Shown here piece after piece: positions 51,832 through 61,892 of a stretch of DNA of 64,000 nt; position 1 is the first letter of the stretch; each line of letters starts with the position of its first letter. Under the pieces are notes generated by a model that was not told the origin of the DNA, made no database searches, and saw nothing but the letters and a program-made list of their open reading frames with translations. The stretch lies in assembly GCF_001884735.1 (NCBI RefSeq), contig NZ_MJAP01000013.1, positions 166,275 through 230,274 of the forward strand, given 5' to 3'. Origin of the DNA: Natronohydrobacter thiooxidans (GTDB lineage: Bacteria > Pseudomonadota > Alphaproteobacteria > Rhodobacterales > Rhodobacteraceae). The position numbers were made by a program, and so were the translations under genes.

Positions 51832-52875
51832 ATGCAGGATGACCTGATGCAGAGGAACGAGAGCCGCGCAGACTATCCGCCCCATGCGGGGTTGGCGGCG
51901 CTGGGGATTGCGCCGCCGGTGCTGCTGGCCCCGCTGGCGGGAATCACCGATCTGCCCTTCCGCCGGGTTGTTGCCGGATTCGGGGCCGGGCTGGTGGTCT
52001 CGGAAATGGTGGCCAGTCAGGAGATGGTGCAGGCCAAACCCTCGGTCCGGGCCAAGGCGCGGGCGGAACTGGGTCTGGGCGAGGCACGCACCTCGGTCCA
52101 GCTTGCCGGGCGCGAGGCGCATTGGATGGCGGAAGCCGCGCGCATGGTCGAGGCGGGTGGCGCGGAGATCATCGACATCAATATGGGCTGTCCTGCCAAG
52201 AAGGTGGTGGGCGGCATGTCGGGATCGGCGCTGATGCGCGAGCCGGATCATGCGCTGCGGCTGATCGAGGCGGTGGTGGGCGCGGTCAGGGTGCCGGTGA
52301 CGCTGAAAACCCGGCTGGGCTGGGATGATGATTGCCTGAATGCCGCGCAGATCGCGCGGCGGGCGGCAGAGGCGGGCGTGCGGATGGTCACGATCCATGG
52401 ACGCACGCGCTGCCAGTTCTACAAGGGCCGCGCCGATTGGGCGGCGATTGGCGAGGTGGTCGCGGCGGCGGGCGTGCCGGTGATCGCCAATGGCGATATC
52501 GTGAGTGTCGAGGCCGCGCGGGCGGCGCTGGGGCAATCGGGCGCGGCGGGGGTGATGATCGGGCGGGGCGCGCAGGGGCGGCCGTGGCTCTTGGCTGAGG
52601 TGGCGGCAGAGTTGTTCGGTACGGCGGCGCCTGCGCGCCCGAGTGGCGCGGCGCTGGTCGCGCTGGTGGCCGGGCATTACGAGGCGATGCTTGATTTTTA
52701 CGGGCGCGATCTGGGGATGAAGAACGCGCGCAAGCATCTGGGCTGGTATGTCGAGGCGGCGCGGGGATCTGCTGCCCTGCGCCACCGGCTGCTGACAGCG
52801 CGCGATCCGGACGAGGTGTTGCGCCTGCTGCCCGAGGCGCTGGAGCCTTGCGATGATCTGGAGTGCGCCGCATGA
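51832..52875 (+). CDS. dusB: tRNA-dihydrouridine synthase (NifR3)
   Basis: A 347-residue flavoenzyme reducing uridines in tRNA D loops. VLLAPLAGITDLPFRRVVAG (FMN phosphate/N-terminal motif), EIIDINMGCPAKKVVGGMSG (catalytic Cys in MGCPAKK), TIHGRTRCQFYKGRADW and VMIGRGAQGRPWLL are diagnostic for DusB. It is first of dusB-ntrB-ntrC, the nifR3-ntrBC order known in Rhodobacter capsulatus; its stop overlaps the ntrB start (ATGA). Confidence 0.96.
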   Translation: MQDDLMQRNESRADYPPHAGLAALGIAPPVLLAPLAGITDLPFRRVVAGFGAGLVVSEMVASQEMVQAKPSVRAKARAELGLGEARTSVQLAGREAHWMAEAARMVEAGGAEIIDINMGCPAKKVVGGMSGSALMREPDHALRLIEAVVGAVRVPVTLKTRLGWDDDCLNAAQIARRAAEAGVRMVTIHGRTRCQFYKGRADWAAIGEVVAAAGVPVIANGDIVSVEAARAALGQSGAAGVMIGRGAQGRPWLLAEVAAELFGTAAPARPSGAALVALVAGHYEAMLDFYGRDLGMKNARKHLGWYVEAARGSAALRHRLLTARDPDEVLRLLPEALEPCDDLECAA

Positions 52876-53966
52876 CGCCACCGGCCACCGGCACGATCTG
52901 GGCGGCCTTGCCCCTGCCTGCGCTGATGATCGGGCTGCAGGGCGGGGTTGAGTGCATCATAGATTGCAACCCGGCGGCGGAGCAGTTCCTGAGCCTGTCG
53001 CGCCGGTCGGTGCTGGAGCGGCCGCTGGCGCGGATCATCGAGATTGACGCGCCGATCGAGACGGCACTGGCGCGCTGTCGCGAGAATCGCGCACCGGTTT
53101 TCATCAATGATGTGCCGGTCAGTCTGGGCGAGCGTTCGGGCGGGCATTGCGCGATTCATCTGGCGCTGATGGGGGATCGGCGCGATCTGGTGCTGATGCT
53201 GATGACCCCGCGCGATATTGCCGGCAAGCTGGGCAAGGCGGATGGGATCCGCCATGCCGCGCGCTCGGCCATCGGCATGTCGCAGATGCTGGCGCATGAG
53301 ATCAAGAACCCGCTGGCGGGGATCACCGGGGCGGCGCAACTTCTGTCGATGGGGCTCTCGGGCGAGGACCGGGGGCTGACCGATCTGATCGTGGCCGAAA
53401 CCCAGCGGATTGTGAAGCTTCTGGATCAGGTCGAGCAATTCGGCAACCAGCGCCCGCCCGATTGCCGGGCGGTGAATATCCACGACGTGCTGGAGCGCGC
53501 GCGGCGCTCGGCTGAGGTGGGATTCGCCGCGCATATGCGGATTGTCGATGCCTATGATCCGTCGCTGCCGCCGGTCTGGGCGGATGGGGACCAGTTGCTG
53601 CAGGTGTTTCTGAACCTGCTGAAAAACGCGGCTCAGGCCAATCTGCTGGGCGGGCGGATCGAGCTGCGCACGTTTTTCGAGCAGTCGCTGCGGCGGCGCG
53701 GGGCGAGCGGCAAGGATGTGGCGCTGCCCATTCATGTCGAGGTGATTGATGATGGTCCCGGCCTGCCGCCCGAGATTGCCGATGAAGTTTTTGATCCGTT
53801 CGTGTCGGGGCGCGAGAATGGCACCGGGCTGGGGCTGGCGCTGGTCTCGAAGATCATCGCCGCGCATGATGGCTGGATCACTGTGGAAAGCAGGCCGGGA
53901 CGGACGATGTTCCGCGTCTCGCTGCCGCGTGCGCGCGACCCTGAAATGACCGGAAGTCCGAAATGA
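52872..53966 (+). CDS. ntrB: nitrogen regulation sensor histidine kinase NtrB
   Basis: A 364-residue cytosolic kinase: PAS domain (about residues 12-118), phospho-acceptor His142 in [13 protein letters not shown] box [15 protein letters not shown]1 [10 protein letters not shown], and G2 [12 protein letters not shown]. It phosphorylates NtrC under nitrogen limitation, controlled by PII proteins. ATG 52872 overlapping dusB is chosen. ntrC follows 22 bp later. Confidence 0.95.
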   Translation: MTPPATGTIWAALPLPALMIGLQGGVECIIDCNPAAEQFLSLSRRSVLERPLARIIEIDAPIETALARCRENRAPVFINDVPVSLGERSGGHCAIHLALMGDRRDLVLMLMTPRDIAGKLGKADGIRHAARSAIGMSQMLAHEIKNPLAGITGAAQLLSMGLSGEDRGLTDLIVAETQRIVKLLDQVEQFGNQRPPDCRAVNIHDVLERARRSAEVGFAAHMRIVDAYDPSLPPVWADGDQLLQVFLNLLKNAAQANLLGGRIELRTFFEQSLRRRGASGKDVALPIHVEVIDDGPGLPPEIADEVFDPFVSGRENGTGLGLALVSKIIAAHDGWITVESRPGRTMFRVSLPRARDPEMTGSPK

Positions 53967-53988
53967 CCGAGAGCAAGGAGAGGCCCTG

Positions 53989-55380
53989 ATGGACGGCACA
54001 GTTCTGGTGGCTGACGATGACCGCACGATCCGCACCGTGCTGACTCAGGCGCTGACGCGGGCGGGCTGCAAGGTGCATGCCACTTCCAGCCTGACGACGC
54101 TGATGCGCTGGGTCGAGGAGGGGCGCGGCGATCTGGTGATCACCGATGTGATGATGCCCGATGGCAACGGAATCGAGATGATCCCCAAGATCAGCAAGGA
54201 GCGCCCCGATCTGCCGGTGATCGTGATTTCGGCACAGAATACGATCATGACGGCGATTCAGGCCAATGAGGTCGATGCGCATGATTATCTGCCCAAACCG
54301 TTCGACCTGCCGGATCTGCTGAAACGCGCGGGTGCGGCGATGAAGAACCGGCGGCTGATCTCGGCGGCGGAGGCGCCGCAGCGCCCTTCGCCCGCGCCGC
54401 GCGGCGATATGCTGAGCATGGATGCCATACCGCTTGTCGGGCGCACGCCGGTGATGCAGGAGCTGTACCGGCTGATCGCGCGGGTGATCAATTCGACGAT
54501 GCCGGTCTTGATCATCGGCGAATCGGGTACGGGCAAATCGCTGATCGCGCGCACGCTGCATGATCTGTCGGACCGGCGCAGCCAGCCTTTTGTGACCGCG
54601 AATTCCGAGGATCTGCAGAGCGCGGACGGGGCCCAGTCGCTCTTGTCGCGGGTGCGGGGGGGCACGCTTCTCTTTGACGAGCTGACCGCCTATGACACGG
54701 ATGCGCAATTGCGCGCGGCGCGGCTACTGGATGCGCTGCCCGAGGACGGGCCGCGGGTGATGGCCACGGCGCAGGGCAATCTGACGCGGGCGCTGGCCGA
54801 AGGGGCGCTACGCGAGGATCTCTATTACCGGCTGGGCGGTGTGGTGCTGAATGTGCCCAGCCTGCGCGAGCGGATCGACGATCTGGAACCGTTGGCCGCG
54901 CATTTTCTGGGGCAGGCGGCGGATGAAGGGGCGAGCCAGCGCAGCCTGTCGCCCGAGGCGATGGAACTGGTGCGCAGCTATTCCTGGCCCGGCAATGTGC
55001 GCCAGTTGCAGAACACATTGCGGCGGCTGAGCCTGACCCAGAGCGATCCGGTGATCACCCGCGCCGAGATCGAAGGCGCGCTGCAGAGCCAGCCCAGCGC
55101 TGCGGTGATGGGTGAGCGCTTCACCGATGAGACGCTTTCGGATTCGGTGGGACGGCATCTGAAGCGCTATTTCGACCTGCATGGGCAGGAATTGCCGCCG
55201 CCCGGCCTCTATGGGCGGATCCTGCGCGAGATGGAGATCCCGTTGATCGAGATTGCGCTGGATGCAACCGGCGGCAATCAGGCGAAATGCGCCGATCTGC
55301 TGGGGATCAACCGCAACACGCTGCGCAAGAAGATCACGGAACTGGATATTTCCGTGTCGCGGCGGCGCAAGCTGGCCTGA
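53989..55380 (+). CDS. ntrC: nitrogen response regulator NtrC lacking the sigma54 GAFTGA loop
   Basis: A 463-residue regulator: receiver domain (phospho-Asp53 in [10 protein letters not shown], Lys103), AAA+ domain with Walker A GESGTGKS (177-184) and Walker [10 protein letters not shown] (about 224-232), and a C-terminal Fis-type HTH ([20 protein letters not shown]). Between residues about 205 and 224 the segment that carries GAFTGA in ordinary NtrC is missing; only about 20 residues separate FVTANSED from the Walker B strand. The same deletion defines Rhodobacter NtrC, which activates sigma70-type polymerase. It is the end of the dusB-ntrBC operon. Confidence 0.95.
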   Translation: MDGTVLVADDDRTIRTVLTQALTRAGCKVHATSSLTTLMRWVEEGRGDLVITDVMMPDGNGIEMIPKISKERPDLPVIVISAQNTIMTAIQANEVDAHDYLPKPFDLPDLLKRAGAAMKNRRLISAAEAPQRPSPAPRGDMLSMDAIPLVGRTPVMQELYRLIARVINSTMPVLIIGESGTGKSLIARTLHDLSDRRSQPFVTANSEDLQSADGAQSLLSRVRGGTLLFDELTAYDTDAQLRAARLLDALPEDGPRVMATAQGNLTRALAEGALREDLYYRLGGVVLNVPSLRERIDDLEPLAAHFLGQAADEGASQRSLSPEAMELVRSYSWPGNVRQLQNTLRRLSLTQSDPVITRAEIEGALQSQPSAAVMGERFTDETLSDSVGRHLKRYFDLHGQELPPPGLYGRILREMEIPLIEIALDATGGNQAKCADLLGINRNTLRKKITELDISVSRRRKLA

Positions 55381-55391
55381 GGGGGGCAGGA

Positions 55392-55460
55392 GCGCCCGCT
55401 CACGGCCCGCCCGCCCTGCCCATGCCATTCGCGGGCGCTGCCCATGCCGGGGGCATGGGC
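55392..55460. repeat. paired-hairpin intergenic repeat, copy 2 of 2
   Basis: Outer arms gcgcccg (55392-55398) and cgggcgc (55432-55438), then one T and a second hairpin gcccatgcc (55440-55448) / ggcatgggc (55452-55460). The outer bases and layout equal those of 39459-39514. It lies in the 110-bp gap between convergent ntrC and the GNAT gene and could act as a terminator for both, though no T-run follows. Confidence 0.6.
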
Positions 55461-55490
55461 GGGCAGGATTGCTGCGGGTCTTCGCGCCTG

Positions 55491-56090
55491 TCAACCGGCG
55501 CTGTGCTGTTCGAGTTTCCAGTTCAGGCCCGCGCGTACAGCGGGCCATTCCGAGGCGATGATGCTGTAGACACAAGTATCGCGCAGGCTGCCATCGGCAA
55601 GCCGCATATGCTGGCGCAGCACGCCATCGAGCTTTGCGCCCAGCCGCTCGATGGCCCGCCTGCTTTGCTGATTGTGGAAATGCGTGCGGAATTCGACCGC
55701 GATGCAGCCGAGGCGCTCGAAAGCATGGGTGAGCAGGAGAAGCTTGGCTTCGGTATTGAGCGCCGTGCGCTGCACGCGGCGGGCAAGCCATGTCGAGCCG
55801 ATTTCCAGACGCGGGGTCGCAGCGTCGATATTCATATAGGTGGTCATGCCGACGGCCTGACCGGTGGCGGGGTCGATGACCGCGAAGGGCAGCATCGTGC
55901 CTGCCGCCTGAAGCGCCAGACGGCGCGCGATTTCTGCTTCCATCGCCTCTGGCCGGGGGATGGTGGTATACCACAGGCGCCAGAGCGCGCCCTCGGTCAC
56001 GGCCTGAACGAGATCGTCATGGTGCCGGGGGTCGAGCGGGTACAGCGCGACATGGCGCCCGGAGAAGGTGATCGGGCCGAGATCTATCAT
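55491..56090 (-). CDS. GNAT-family N-acetyltransferase (RimJ-like)
   Basis: A 199-residue acetyltransferase of the RimJ/RimL type: TFSGRHVALYPLDPRHHDDL at the N-terminus, IGSTWLARRVQRTALNTEAK (acetyl-CoA loop region Q/R-x-x-G/A) and NQQSRRAIERLGAKLDGVLR near residue 150, as in proteins acetylating N-termini or small molecules. Three ATGs in a row (56096, 56093, 56090) follow a cagga site; the third has the best spacing and is used. Target unknown. Confidence 0.85.
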   Translation of the reverse strand: MIDLGPITFSGRHVALYPLDPRHHDDLVQAVTEGALWRLWYTTIPRPEAMEAEIARRLALQAAGTMLPFAVIDPATGQAVGMTTYMNIDAATPRLEIGSTWLARRVQRTALNTEAKLLLLTHAFERLGCIAVEFRTHFHNQQSRRAIERLGAKLDGVLRQHMRLADGSLRDTCVYSIIASEWPAVRAGLNWKLEQHSAG

Positions 56091-56172
56091 CATCATGTCC
56101 TGAAATGGTTCTGGCTTCGCGGGGAGAAGAGCGCAATCACTGCGCGCTGTCCAGAGGGGGCGCTGGGGCGGG

Positions 56173-56201
56173 GTAGGGTGCGTGGGGACCACGCACCTTA
56201 C
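56173..56201. repeat. 29-bp palindromic intergenic repeat, copy 3 of 3
   Basis: Arms gtagggtgcgtgg (56173-56185) and ccacgcaccttac (56189-56201) with one G-T wobble and a 3-nt loop. It lies 2 bp from the moaA stop codon. Same family as 3998-4027 and 49501-49530. Confidence 0.85.
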
Positions 56202-56203
56202 GT

Positions 56204-57208
56204 CTAGCCGCCCGTATGGCTCATATGGCGCGAGACCTGACCGGCGACGGATTGGCGCGAATAGTCGAAATCATGGCCTTTGGGTTTGCGGGAAATGGCG
56301 TTGCGGATGGCCGTTTCCAGCAGGTCATTTTCCGGCGCGGCGCGCAGCGGCGCGCGCAGATCGGCCATATCCTCTTGCCCGAGGCACATATACAACTCTC
56401 CCGTGCAGGTGAGGCGCACGCGGTTGCAGCTTTCGCAGAAATTATGCGTGAGGGGCGTGATGAAGCCGATTTTCTGGCCGGTCTCTTCCAGTCGCACATA
56501 GCGCGCCGGGCCGCCCGTGCGTTCCGCCAGATCGGTCAGCGTGTAGCGTGTCGCGAGCCGGGCGCGCAGATCCTTGAGCGACCAGTATTGATCGAGCCGG
56601 TCCTCATTGCCCAGATCACCCATCGGCATGACCTCGATCCAGGTCATGTCCATATCCTCGCGCGCGCACCATTCGGCGAGGCTGAACAGCTCGTCCTCGT
56701 TGAAGCCCTTGAGCGCCACCGCGTTGATCTTGACCCGCATCCCGGCTTCCTGCGCCGCGGCGATGCCGTCGAGCACCTGCGAAAGCCTGCCCCAGCGGGT
56801 GATGGCGGCGAATTTCGTGTCATCGCGGGTGTCGAGCGAGACATTGATCCGGCGCACGCCGCATTCGGCCAGCGCGCGGGCATGTTTGCGCAACTGGCTG
56901 CCATTGGTGGTCAGGGTCAGTTCCTGCAGCGCGCCGCTGTCGAGATGGCGCGACATGGCACGGAAATAGGTCAGGATATCCTTGCGCACCAGCGGCTCGC
57001 CGCCGGTGATGCGCAGTTTCTGGACCCCCAGCCGGATGAAGGTCGAACTCATCCGGTCGAGTTCTTCCAGCGTCAGAAGCTCTTTCTTCGGCAGGAAGGT
57101 CATGTTCTCGGACATGCAATAGACGCAGCGGAAATCGCAGCGATCCGTCACCGAGACGCGCAGGTAAGAGATCGGGCGGGCGAAAGGGTCGATCAGGGGG
57201 GCTGTCAT
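56204..57208 (-). CDS. moaA: GTP 3',8-cyclase (molybdenum cofactor synthesis)
   Basis: A 334-residue radical-SAM enzyme starting molybdopterin synthesis. The N-terminal [4Fe-4S] site CDFRCVYC (about residues 19-26) binds [16 protein letters not shown] is the GGEP motif. The C-terminal cluster site lies in [19 protein letters not shown] (Cys-x2-Cys ... Cys), and the protein ends with the essential Gly-Gly (SHTGG). ATG 57208 matches the family start. No other moa genes are adjacent. Confidence 0.97.
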   Translation of the reverse strand: MTAPLIDPFARPISYLRVSVTDRCDFRCVYCMSENMTFLPKKELLTLEELDRMSSTFIRLGVQKLRITGGEPLVRKDILTYFRAMSRHLDSGALQELTLTTNGSQLRKHARALAECGVRRINVSLDTRDDTKFAAITRWGRLSQVLDGIAAAQEAGMRVKINAVALKGFNEDELFSLAEWCAREDMDMTWIEVMPMGDLGNEDRLDQYWSLKDLRARLATRYTLTDLAERTGGPARYVRLEETGQKIGFITPLTHNFCESCNRVRLTCTGELYMCLGQEDMADLRAPLRAAPENDLLETAIRNAISRKPKGHDFDYSRQSVAGQVSRHMSHTGG

Positions 57209-57292
57209 GCAAGGTAATCTAGCGATCACGCTTGGGTGCGGCAAGGGGCTTGGGCATTGCAGGGTGCAGGTATTGGCGGTATGTCATGCGGC

Positions 57293-57808
57293 ATGATGGT
57301 ACGGTATTCTTCTGCTATGCTGCTGGGTGCGGCGCTGGTGCTGGGCGGTTGTGCGCAGCTTTCCAGCCTTGGGCGCGGCGGGGGCGATGCGCAGGCGGTC
57401 GCTGTGCAAAGCCCTGATGAGGCGACGGCACGCCCGCAAACCCGCCCGGACGGCGGAGTTGCGGCAGGGCTGGGACGTGCAGGGCTGCAGGCCGCAGCGC
57501 TCGATCAGACCAGCGCTGAAGAGCGCGCTGCGGCGCTGGCTCCCCCTGCCGCGCGCACGCAGCACCTGGGCGAGACGCTGGCCAGTCTGGGCAGCCCGTC
57601 CGAGCCGGGGCTGTGGTTGCGCACCGGTCTGGTGACGCGGGTGACGCAGGGGCGGATCGAGTTGCCCGATGGCAGCAGATCGTTGCGGGTGGAGTTGCGG
57701 CCCTCGGGCGCGGAGGCCGGGTCGGGCAGTCAGCTTTCGCTTTCGGCTTTCACCACATTGGGCCTGCCGCTGACGCAACTGGTGACATTGCAGGTCTACG
57801 CGGAATAA
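57293..57808 (+). CDS. predicted lipoprotein, unknown family
   Basis: A 171-residue protein with a lipoprotein signal (MLLGAALVLGGCAQ; Cys about residue 20), an Ala/Gln-rich disordered stretch (residues 30-100), and a small beta-rich C-terminal domain (TRVTQGRIELPDGSRSLRVE and TLGLPLTQLVTLQVYAE). Several in-frame ATGs (57281, 57293, 57296, 57317) are possible; 57293 is an estimate. The end overlaps the convergent gene by 13 bp. No function is recognised. Confidence 0.65.
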   Translation: MMVRYSSAMLLGAALVLGGCAQLSSLGRGGGDAQAVAVQSPDEATARPQTRPDGGVAAGLGRAGLQAAALDQTSAEERAAALAPPAARTQHLGETLASLGSPSEPGLWLRTGLVTRVTQGRIELPDGSRSLRVELRPSGAEAGSGSQLSLSAFTTLGLPLTQLVTLQVYAE

Positions 57809-58860
57809 ACTGGCGCGGCGGTCAGGATCAGCCCCGGTCGGTCGGGATCCATATCCGTCTGAACCGGTCTGTCCTGCCCTGTCAGGGGCAGAAGCGCGAC
57901 CAGCGTGGCGAGCAGGATCGGCGCGAGGCGGGGGCGTGCCCAGCCCCGGCGGGCAAGAACCACTGCGTCACAGACCAGCATGTCGCTTGCCTGCTCTGAC
58001 CGGGTGGTCTGGCCGCGCAGGAGCGCAAGCCGGTGGTTGCTGCCCCTTGTGGCGATCCAGTTCCAGTTGGCGGTGGCGCGAAACTCGGCGCGCAGGGCCC
58101 GGCTGAGGCGGGTATCGTGATAGTCGTCGAGCAGGGTTTCGATCGGGTCCGGCGCGCCCTGCGGATCTGGCCCGTCCTGCCTGCGGCGAAACAGGCGCGG
58201 GCGCGCTGCGGGCTGCTCGGTGGTGGGCTGTTGTGGCGGTTTCGCGTCCGGATCGCGGGGGCGCAGGCGGGCATGACGCGGCGCGCGGCGCGGCAGGGGG
58301 ATCGCGAGCAGGGGCTGGTCGGGCGCCTCGGTTGACAGGCGCTCGAATTCGGGCAGGCTGAGCACAAGCCATTGCGGCAGGGCGATCACGGCTTTCGGCC
58401 GGGTGAGGCTGAGGAGCAGATGCCGGATGGCGGCGAGCATCTCTGTTGTTGCGGATATGGCGATGCGCAGGCGCAGCGCCATGTCGTGATGGCTCAGCAG
58501 ATAGCCGAGCCGCCCGGTTGCGCGGGAGGCCCCGGCCATATCGGGCCGGAAGAAGGCGGCGGTGGTGGGCAGCGGAAAGCTTCCGAAGACGAGCTGCGCG
58601 CCGTCGATGCGCAGGTCGAGCCTGCCGGGGCCAAGCGTGGCATGGGAGATCGGCCAGGGCAGGGTGCAAAAGCCGCGCATCGCGAGTTGCAGCGCGTCAC
58701 GCGGTGCGGCGACGGGGCTGTTGCGCAGGATCAGGCAGATGTCGAGCGCGGCATCCGGGATCGCGCGCAGGAAGGCATCCGGCCTGTCGCGGGGCGCAAG
58801 GGGTGGATGGGTGGGGGGAAGCTGCCACTCCGGTAGGGCTGCGTTCTGGATTTGACGCAT
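57796..58860 (-). CDS. hypothetical protein with C-terminal membrane helix
   Basis: A 354-residue protein of unrecognised family. The N-terminal two-fifths is a folded alpha/beta region (PDAALDICLILRNSPVAAPR, RLDLRIDGAQLVFGSFPLPT); a helical part follows (EMLAAIRHLLLSLTRPKAVI); then a Pro/Arg-rich linker (about residues 190-230), a second small domain and one hydrophobic helix near residue 320 (LAPILLATLVALLPL). ATG 58860 has an aggag site. Reading-frame length, lack of stops and codon use support a real gene. Confidence 0.65.
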   Translation of the reverse strand: MRQIQNAALPEWQLPPTHPPLAPRDRPDAFLRAIPDAALDICLILRNSPVAAPRDALQLAMRGFCTLPWPISHATLGPGRLDLRIDGAQLVFGSFPLPTTAAFFRPDMAGASRATGRLGYLLSHHDMALRLRIAISATTEMLAAIRHLLLSLTRPKAVIALPQWLVLSLPEFERLSTEAPDQPLLAIPLPRRAPRHARLRPRDPDAKPPQQPTTEQPAARPRLFRRRQDGPDPQGAPDPIETLLDDYHDTRLSRALRAEFRATANWNWIATRGSNHRLALLRGQTTRSEQASDMLVCDAVVLARRGWARPRLAPILLATLVALLPLTGQDRPVQTDMDPDRPGLILTAAPVYSA

Positions 58861-59018
58861 GGCGGGCTCCTTTCGTCATTCGCCATCAGTCTAGCTCTTT
58901 CCCACGCGGAAAGGCGTGAAAACTGCATCGGATTTTAGCGATCTGGCCGGGTCTGGAATCCGCGCGCCGCTGTGGTTTGCGTCTTGCGCCTCTGCGCGGG
59001 GAAGCCTAATCCGGGGGC

Positions 59019-59849
59019 ATGCGGATCTTGTTTCTGGGCGATGTGATGGGGCGGGCAGGCCGTCAGGCGGTGGCGGACCGTCTGCCGGGGCTGCGGAGCG
59101 CGTGGCGGCTGGATTTCGTGGTCGTGAATGGCGAGAATGCCACCGGGGGCATGGGGCTGTCGCCCGAACATGCCAAGGCGCTTTTCGAGGCCGGGGCGGA
59201 TTGCGTGACGCTGGGCGATCATGCCTTTGACCAGCGCGCGATGCGCGAATTCGCCGCGCAGGAGGCGCGGATCATCCGGCCGCTGAATTTCGCCAAATCC
59301 GGGGCGCCCGGACAGGGCGCGCGGGTCTATGATCTGCCGGGCGGCGCGCGGGTGCTGGTCGCGCAGGTGTTGGGGCAGGTTTTCATGAAACAGCCCTATA
59401 GTGACCCGTTCTCGGCCATTGAGCCGGTTTTGCGCACGCATCCGCGCGGCGGGCTGGTACAGGCGGTCATTGTGGATATGCATTGCGAGGCCACATCCGA
59501 GAAATATGCCATGGGGCATTGGTGTGACGGGCGGGCCAGTTTGGTGGTTGGCACGCATACGCATATTCCTACGGCGGATGCGCAGATCCTCGGGCGCGGC
59601 ACGGCGTATCAGACCGATGCGGGCATGTGCGGCGATTATGATTCGGTGATCGGCATGCAGAAGGACGAGCCGATGCGCCGTTTCATCACCGGCATGGCGC
59701 AGGCGCGGTTCGAGCCTGCGATGGGCGAGGCCACGCTTTCGGGGGTGCTGGTCGAGGTGGATGCGCGCAGCGGGCAGGCGGCCCATGTCGAGATGGTGCG
59801 CATTGGCGGGAGGCTGCCGCAGGCGGGGCCGGACCTGACCGGTAACTGA
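59019..59849 (+). CDS. YmdB/TIGR00282-family metallophosphoesterase
   Basis: A 276-residue calcineurin-like phosphoesterase: MRILFLGDVMGRAGR (metal Asp), VVVNGENATGG, TLGDHAFDQR, IVDMHCEATSEKYAM and GTHTHIPTADAQIL form the two-metal site. Bacillus YmdB hydrolyses 2',3'-cAMP and affects biofilm and sporulation gene expression; the same activity is inferred. Preceded by a 158-bp gap, followed by an SLC13 carrier. Confidence 0.9.
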   Translation: MRILFLGDVMGRAGRQAVADRLPGLRSAWRLDFVVVNGENATGGMGLSPEHAKALFEAGADCVTLGDHAFDQRAMREFAAQEARIIRPLNFAKSGAPGQGARVYDLPGGARVLVAQVLGQVFMKQPYSDPFSAIEPVLRTHPRGGLVQAVIVDMHCEATSEKYAMGHWCDGRASLVVGTHTHIPTADAQILGRGTAYQTDAGMCGDYDSVIGMQKDEPMRRFITGMAQARFEPAMGEATLSGVLVEVDARSGQAAHVEMVRIGGRLPQAGPDLTGN

Positions 59850-59991
59850 ACCGGGGCGCGGCTGCTGCGAATTGCGGCAGGCATCCGGTTTCGCGCTGGA
59901 TATGAAGCCGGGTGGCTTGCATCCGGTCGGCAATATGCGACAAGAGCAGATGATGGCGTGGCCATGACCGCGTAGGCATCGGGGGAGATGT

Positions 59992-61824
59992 ATGTTCGGG
60001 ATCGCATTGGGTGAGGGAACTCAGGCCATCGTGGCCCTGCTGATCGTTGCGGGCATGTTCATCGCTTTCATGCGCGAATCCTATCCGGTGGAAGTGACGG
60101 CGATTGGTGGCGCGGTTTTGATGCTGCTGCTGGGCATCCTGCCGCAATCGGCGGCTTTCGCAGCCTTTTCGAACCACGCGCCCTGGACGATTGCGGCGCT
60201 TTTCGTGATCGTGGGCGCATTGGTGCGCACCGGCGCGCTGGACTGGATCTCGCAGCTTGCCGCGCGCAATGTCAGCAAGCGTCCGATCCGCACGCTGGCC
60301 GTGCTGACCTGCGCGGTGCTGGGGCTTTCGGCTTTTGTCAACAACACGCCGATTGTGGTGGTGATGATCCCGATTTTCATCCAGCTTGCCAAGCAGATGG
60401 GCGTTTCTTCGTCCAAGGTTCTGATTCCCCTAAGTTATCTTGCGATTCTGGGGGGCACGCTGACGCTGATCGGCACCTCGACCAATCTGCTGGTCGATGG
60501 GGTGGCGCGGGCCAATGGCATGGCGCCCTTCACGGTTTTCGAGATCACCAAACTGGGCCTGCTGATGGCGATTGCCGGAGTGGGCTATCTGGCGCTGATC
60601 GGCCATCGTCTGCTGCCCGAGCGGGCCTCGCTGAGCGATGTGTTGGCCGGGCGCGGGCGCAACAAATATTTCACCGAGGTTGCCATTCCCGAGACCTCGC
60701 GGCTGATCGGACGCAAGCTGGCCGAGATCGAGATGTTCAAGCGCGAGGGTGCGCGGGTGATCGATGTGCTGCGCGGGGATGCGTCGCTGCGGTTCGGAGA
60801 TATGACCGACATCATATTGCAGGCGGGTGACAGGGTTGTGCTGCGCACGCAGATGTCCGAGGTTCTGGGCTTGAGGAAAAACCCCGATGTCGAGCGGGTG
60901 GCGCATCACAATCCGCCGGATCCGGAAGGGTTGCTGGCCGACCGGGATGTGGACCGGCTGTCCTCGGTTGCGACGGATACGGTCGAGGTGCTGATTTCGC
61001 CGGATTGCAAGATGGTCGGGCGGCGGCTGGGCGATATGCGGCTGCGGCGTCGCTACGGGGTCTATCCGCTGGCAGTGCATCGGCGGAACCAGAATATCGG
61101 CACGAATTTCGAGAATCTGGTGGTGCGGGTGGGCGATACGCTGCTGCTGGAAGGGGCACCCGAGGATATCGAGCGGCTGGCGCAGGACATGAACCTTGCC
61201 GATATTGCCAAACCCACCGAGCGCGCCTATCGTCGCGGCCATGCGCCCATCGTGGTGGGGGTCTTGTGCGCCATCGTGTTCTTTTCGGCATTGGACCTCG
61301 CGCCGATCTCGCTGATGAGTTTCCTCGGGGTGGCGGTGGTGCTGCTGACGCGGTGCATTGATGCGGATGAAGCCTTCAGTTTCGTGGACGGGCGCTTGCT
61401 GGTCCTGATTTTTGCCATGCTGGCCGTGGGCGCAGGGCTGGAGAATGCGGGCTCGGTGAAGCTGGTGGTGGAGTTCCTGACGCCCTATATGGCGACACTC
61501 TCGCCCGTGCTGCTGGTGCTGGCGGTCTATGCGCTGACATCCTTCCTGACCGAGCTGGTGACGAATAACGCTGTGGCGGTGATCCTGACGCCGATTGTCA
61601 TTGCGCTGGGGCTGGCTTTGGGGATCGATCCGCGTGGGCTGGTGGTTGCGGTGATGATGGGGGCATCGGCCTCTTTTGCGACGCCGATCGGCTATCAGAC
61701 CAATACACTGGTTTACGGACCGGGGGGCTACAGATTCACTGATTTCCTGCGTATCGGCATCCCGATCAACCTGCTTCTGGCCCTGGTTGCGGCGGTTTTT
61801 ATCCCGATTTTCTGGCCGCTGTGA
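59992..61824 (+). CDS. SLC13/DASS-family permease with two RCK_C domains
   Basis: A 610-residue inner-membrane carrier of the SLC13 (DASS) superfamily. Helices at the N-terminus include FVNNTPIVVVMIPIFIQLAK and GGTLTLIGTSTNLLVDGVAR (substrate/Na motif with Ser-Asn-Thr). Two soluble TrkA-C/RCK_C domains lie in the middle (about residues 215-300 and 315-400). A second helix bundle ends with LTELVTNNAVAVILTPIVIA and TPIGYQTNTLVYGPGGYRFT. Relatives move sulfate, dicarboxylates or citrate; the RCK_C insertions resemble the sulfate/thiosulfate-type carriers. The substrate is unassigned. Confidence 0.9.
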   Translation: MFGIALGEGTQAIVALLIVAGMFIAFMRESYPVEVTAIGGAVLMLLLGILPQSAAFAAFSNHAPWTIAALFVIVGALVRTGALDWISQLAARNVSKRPIRTLAVLTCAVLGLSAFVNNTPIVVVMIPIFIQLAKQMGVSSSKVLIPLSYLAILGGTLTLIGTSTNLLVDGVARANGMAPFTVFEITKLGLLMAIAGVGYLALIGHRLLPERASLSDVLAGRGRNKYFTEVAIPETSRLIGRKLAEIEMFKREGARVIDVLRGDASLRFGDMTDIILQAGDRVVLRTQMSEVLGLRKNPDVERVAHHNPPDPEGLLADRDVDRLSSVATDTVEVLISPDCKMVGRRLGDMRLRRRYGVYPLAVHRRNQNIGTNFENLVVRVGDTLLLEGAPEDIERLAQDMNLADIAKPTERAYRRGHAPIVVGVLCAIVFFSALDLAPISLMSFLGVAVVLLTRCIDADEAFSFVDGRLLVLIFAMLAVGAGLENAGSVKLVVEFLTPYMATLSPVLLVLAVYALTSFLTELVTNNAVAVILTPIVIALGLALGIDPRGLVVAVMMGASASFATPIGYQTNTLVYGPGGYRFTDFLRIGIPINLLLALVAAVFIPIFWPL

Positions 61825-61844
61825 GTTCCGGTTCTTCTGCGGCC

Positions 61845-61892
61845 CGGCCTGTCTGATTTCCGGCCCGTCTGATTTCTGGCCCGTCTGATTTC
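61845..61892. repeat. three tandem 16-bp repeats upstream of the GTA cluster
   Basis: Three units of cggcccgtctgatttc (first has t for c at position 6, third has t for c at position 1) at 61845-61860, 61861-61876 and 61877-61892. They start 21 bp after the SLC13 stop and lie about 145 bp before GTA g1, in the region that should carry the GTA promoter. Confidence 0.85.
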
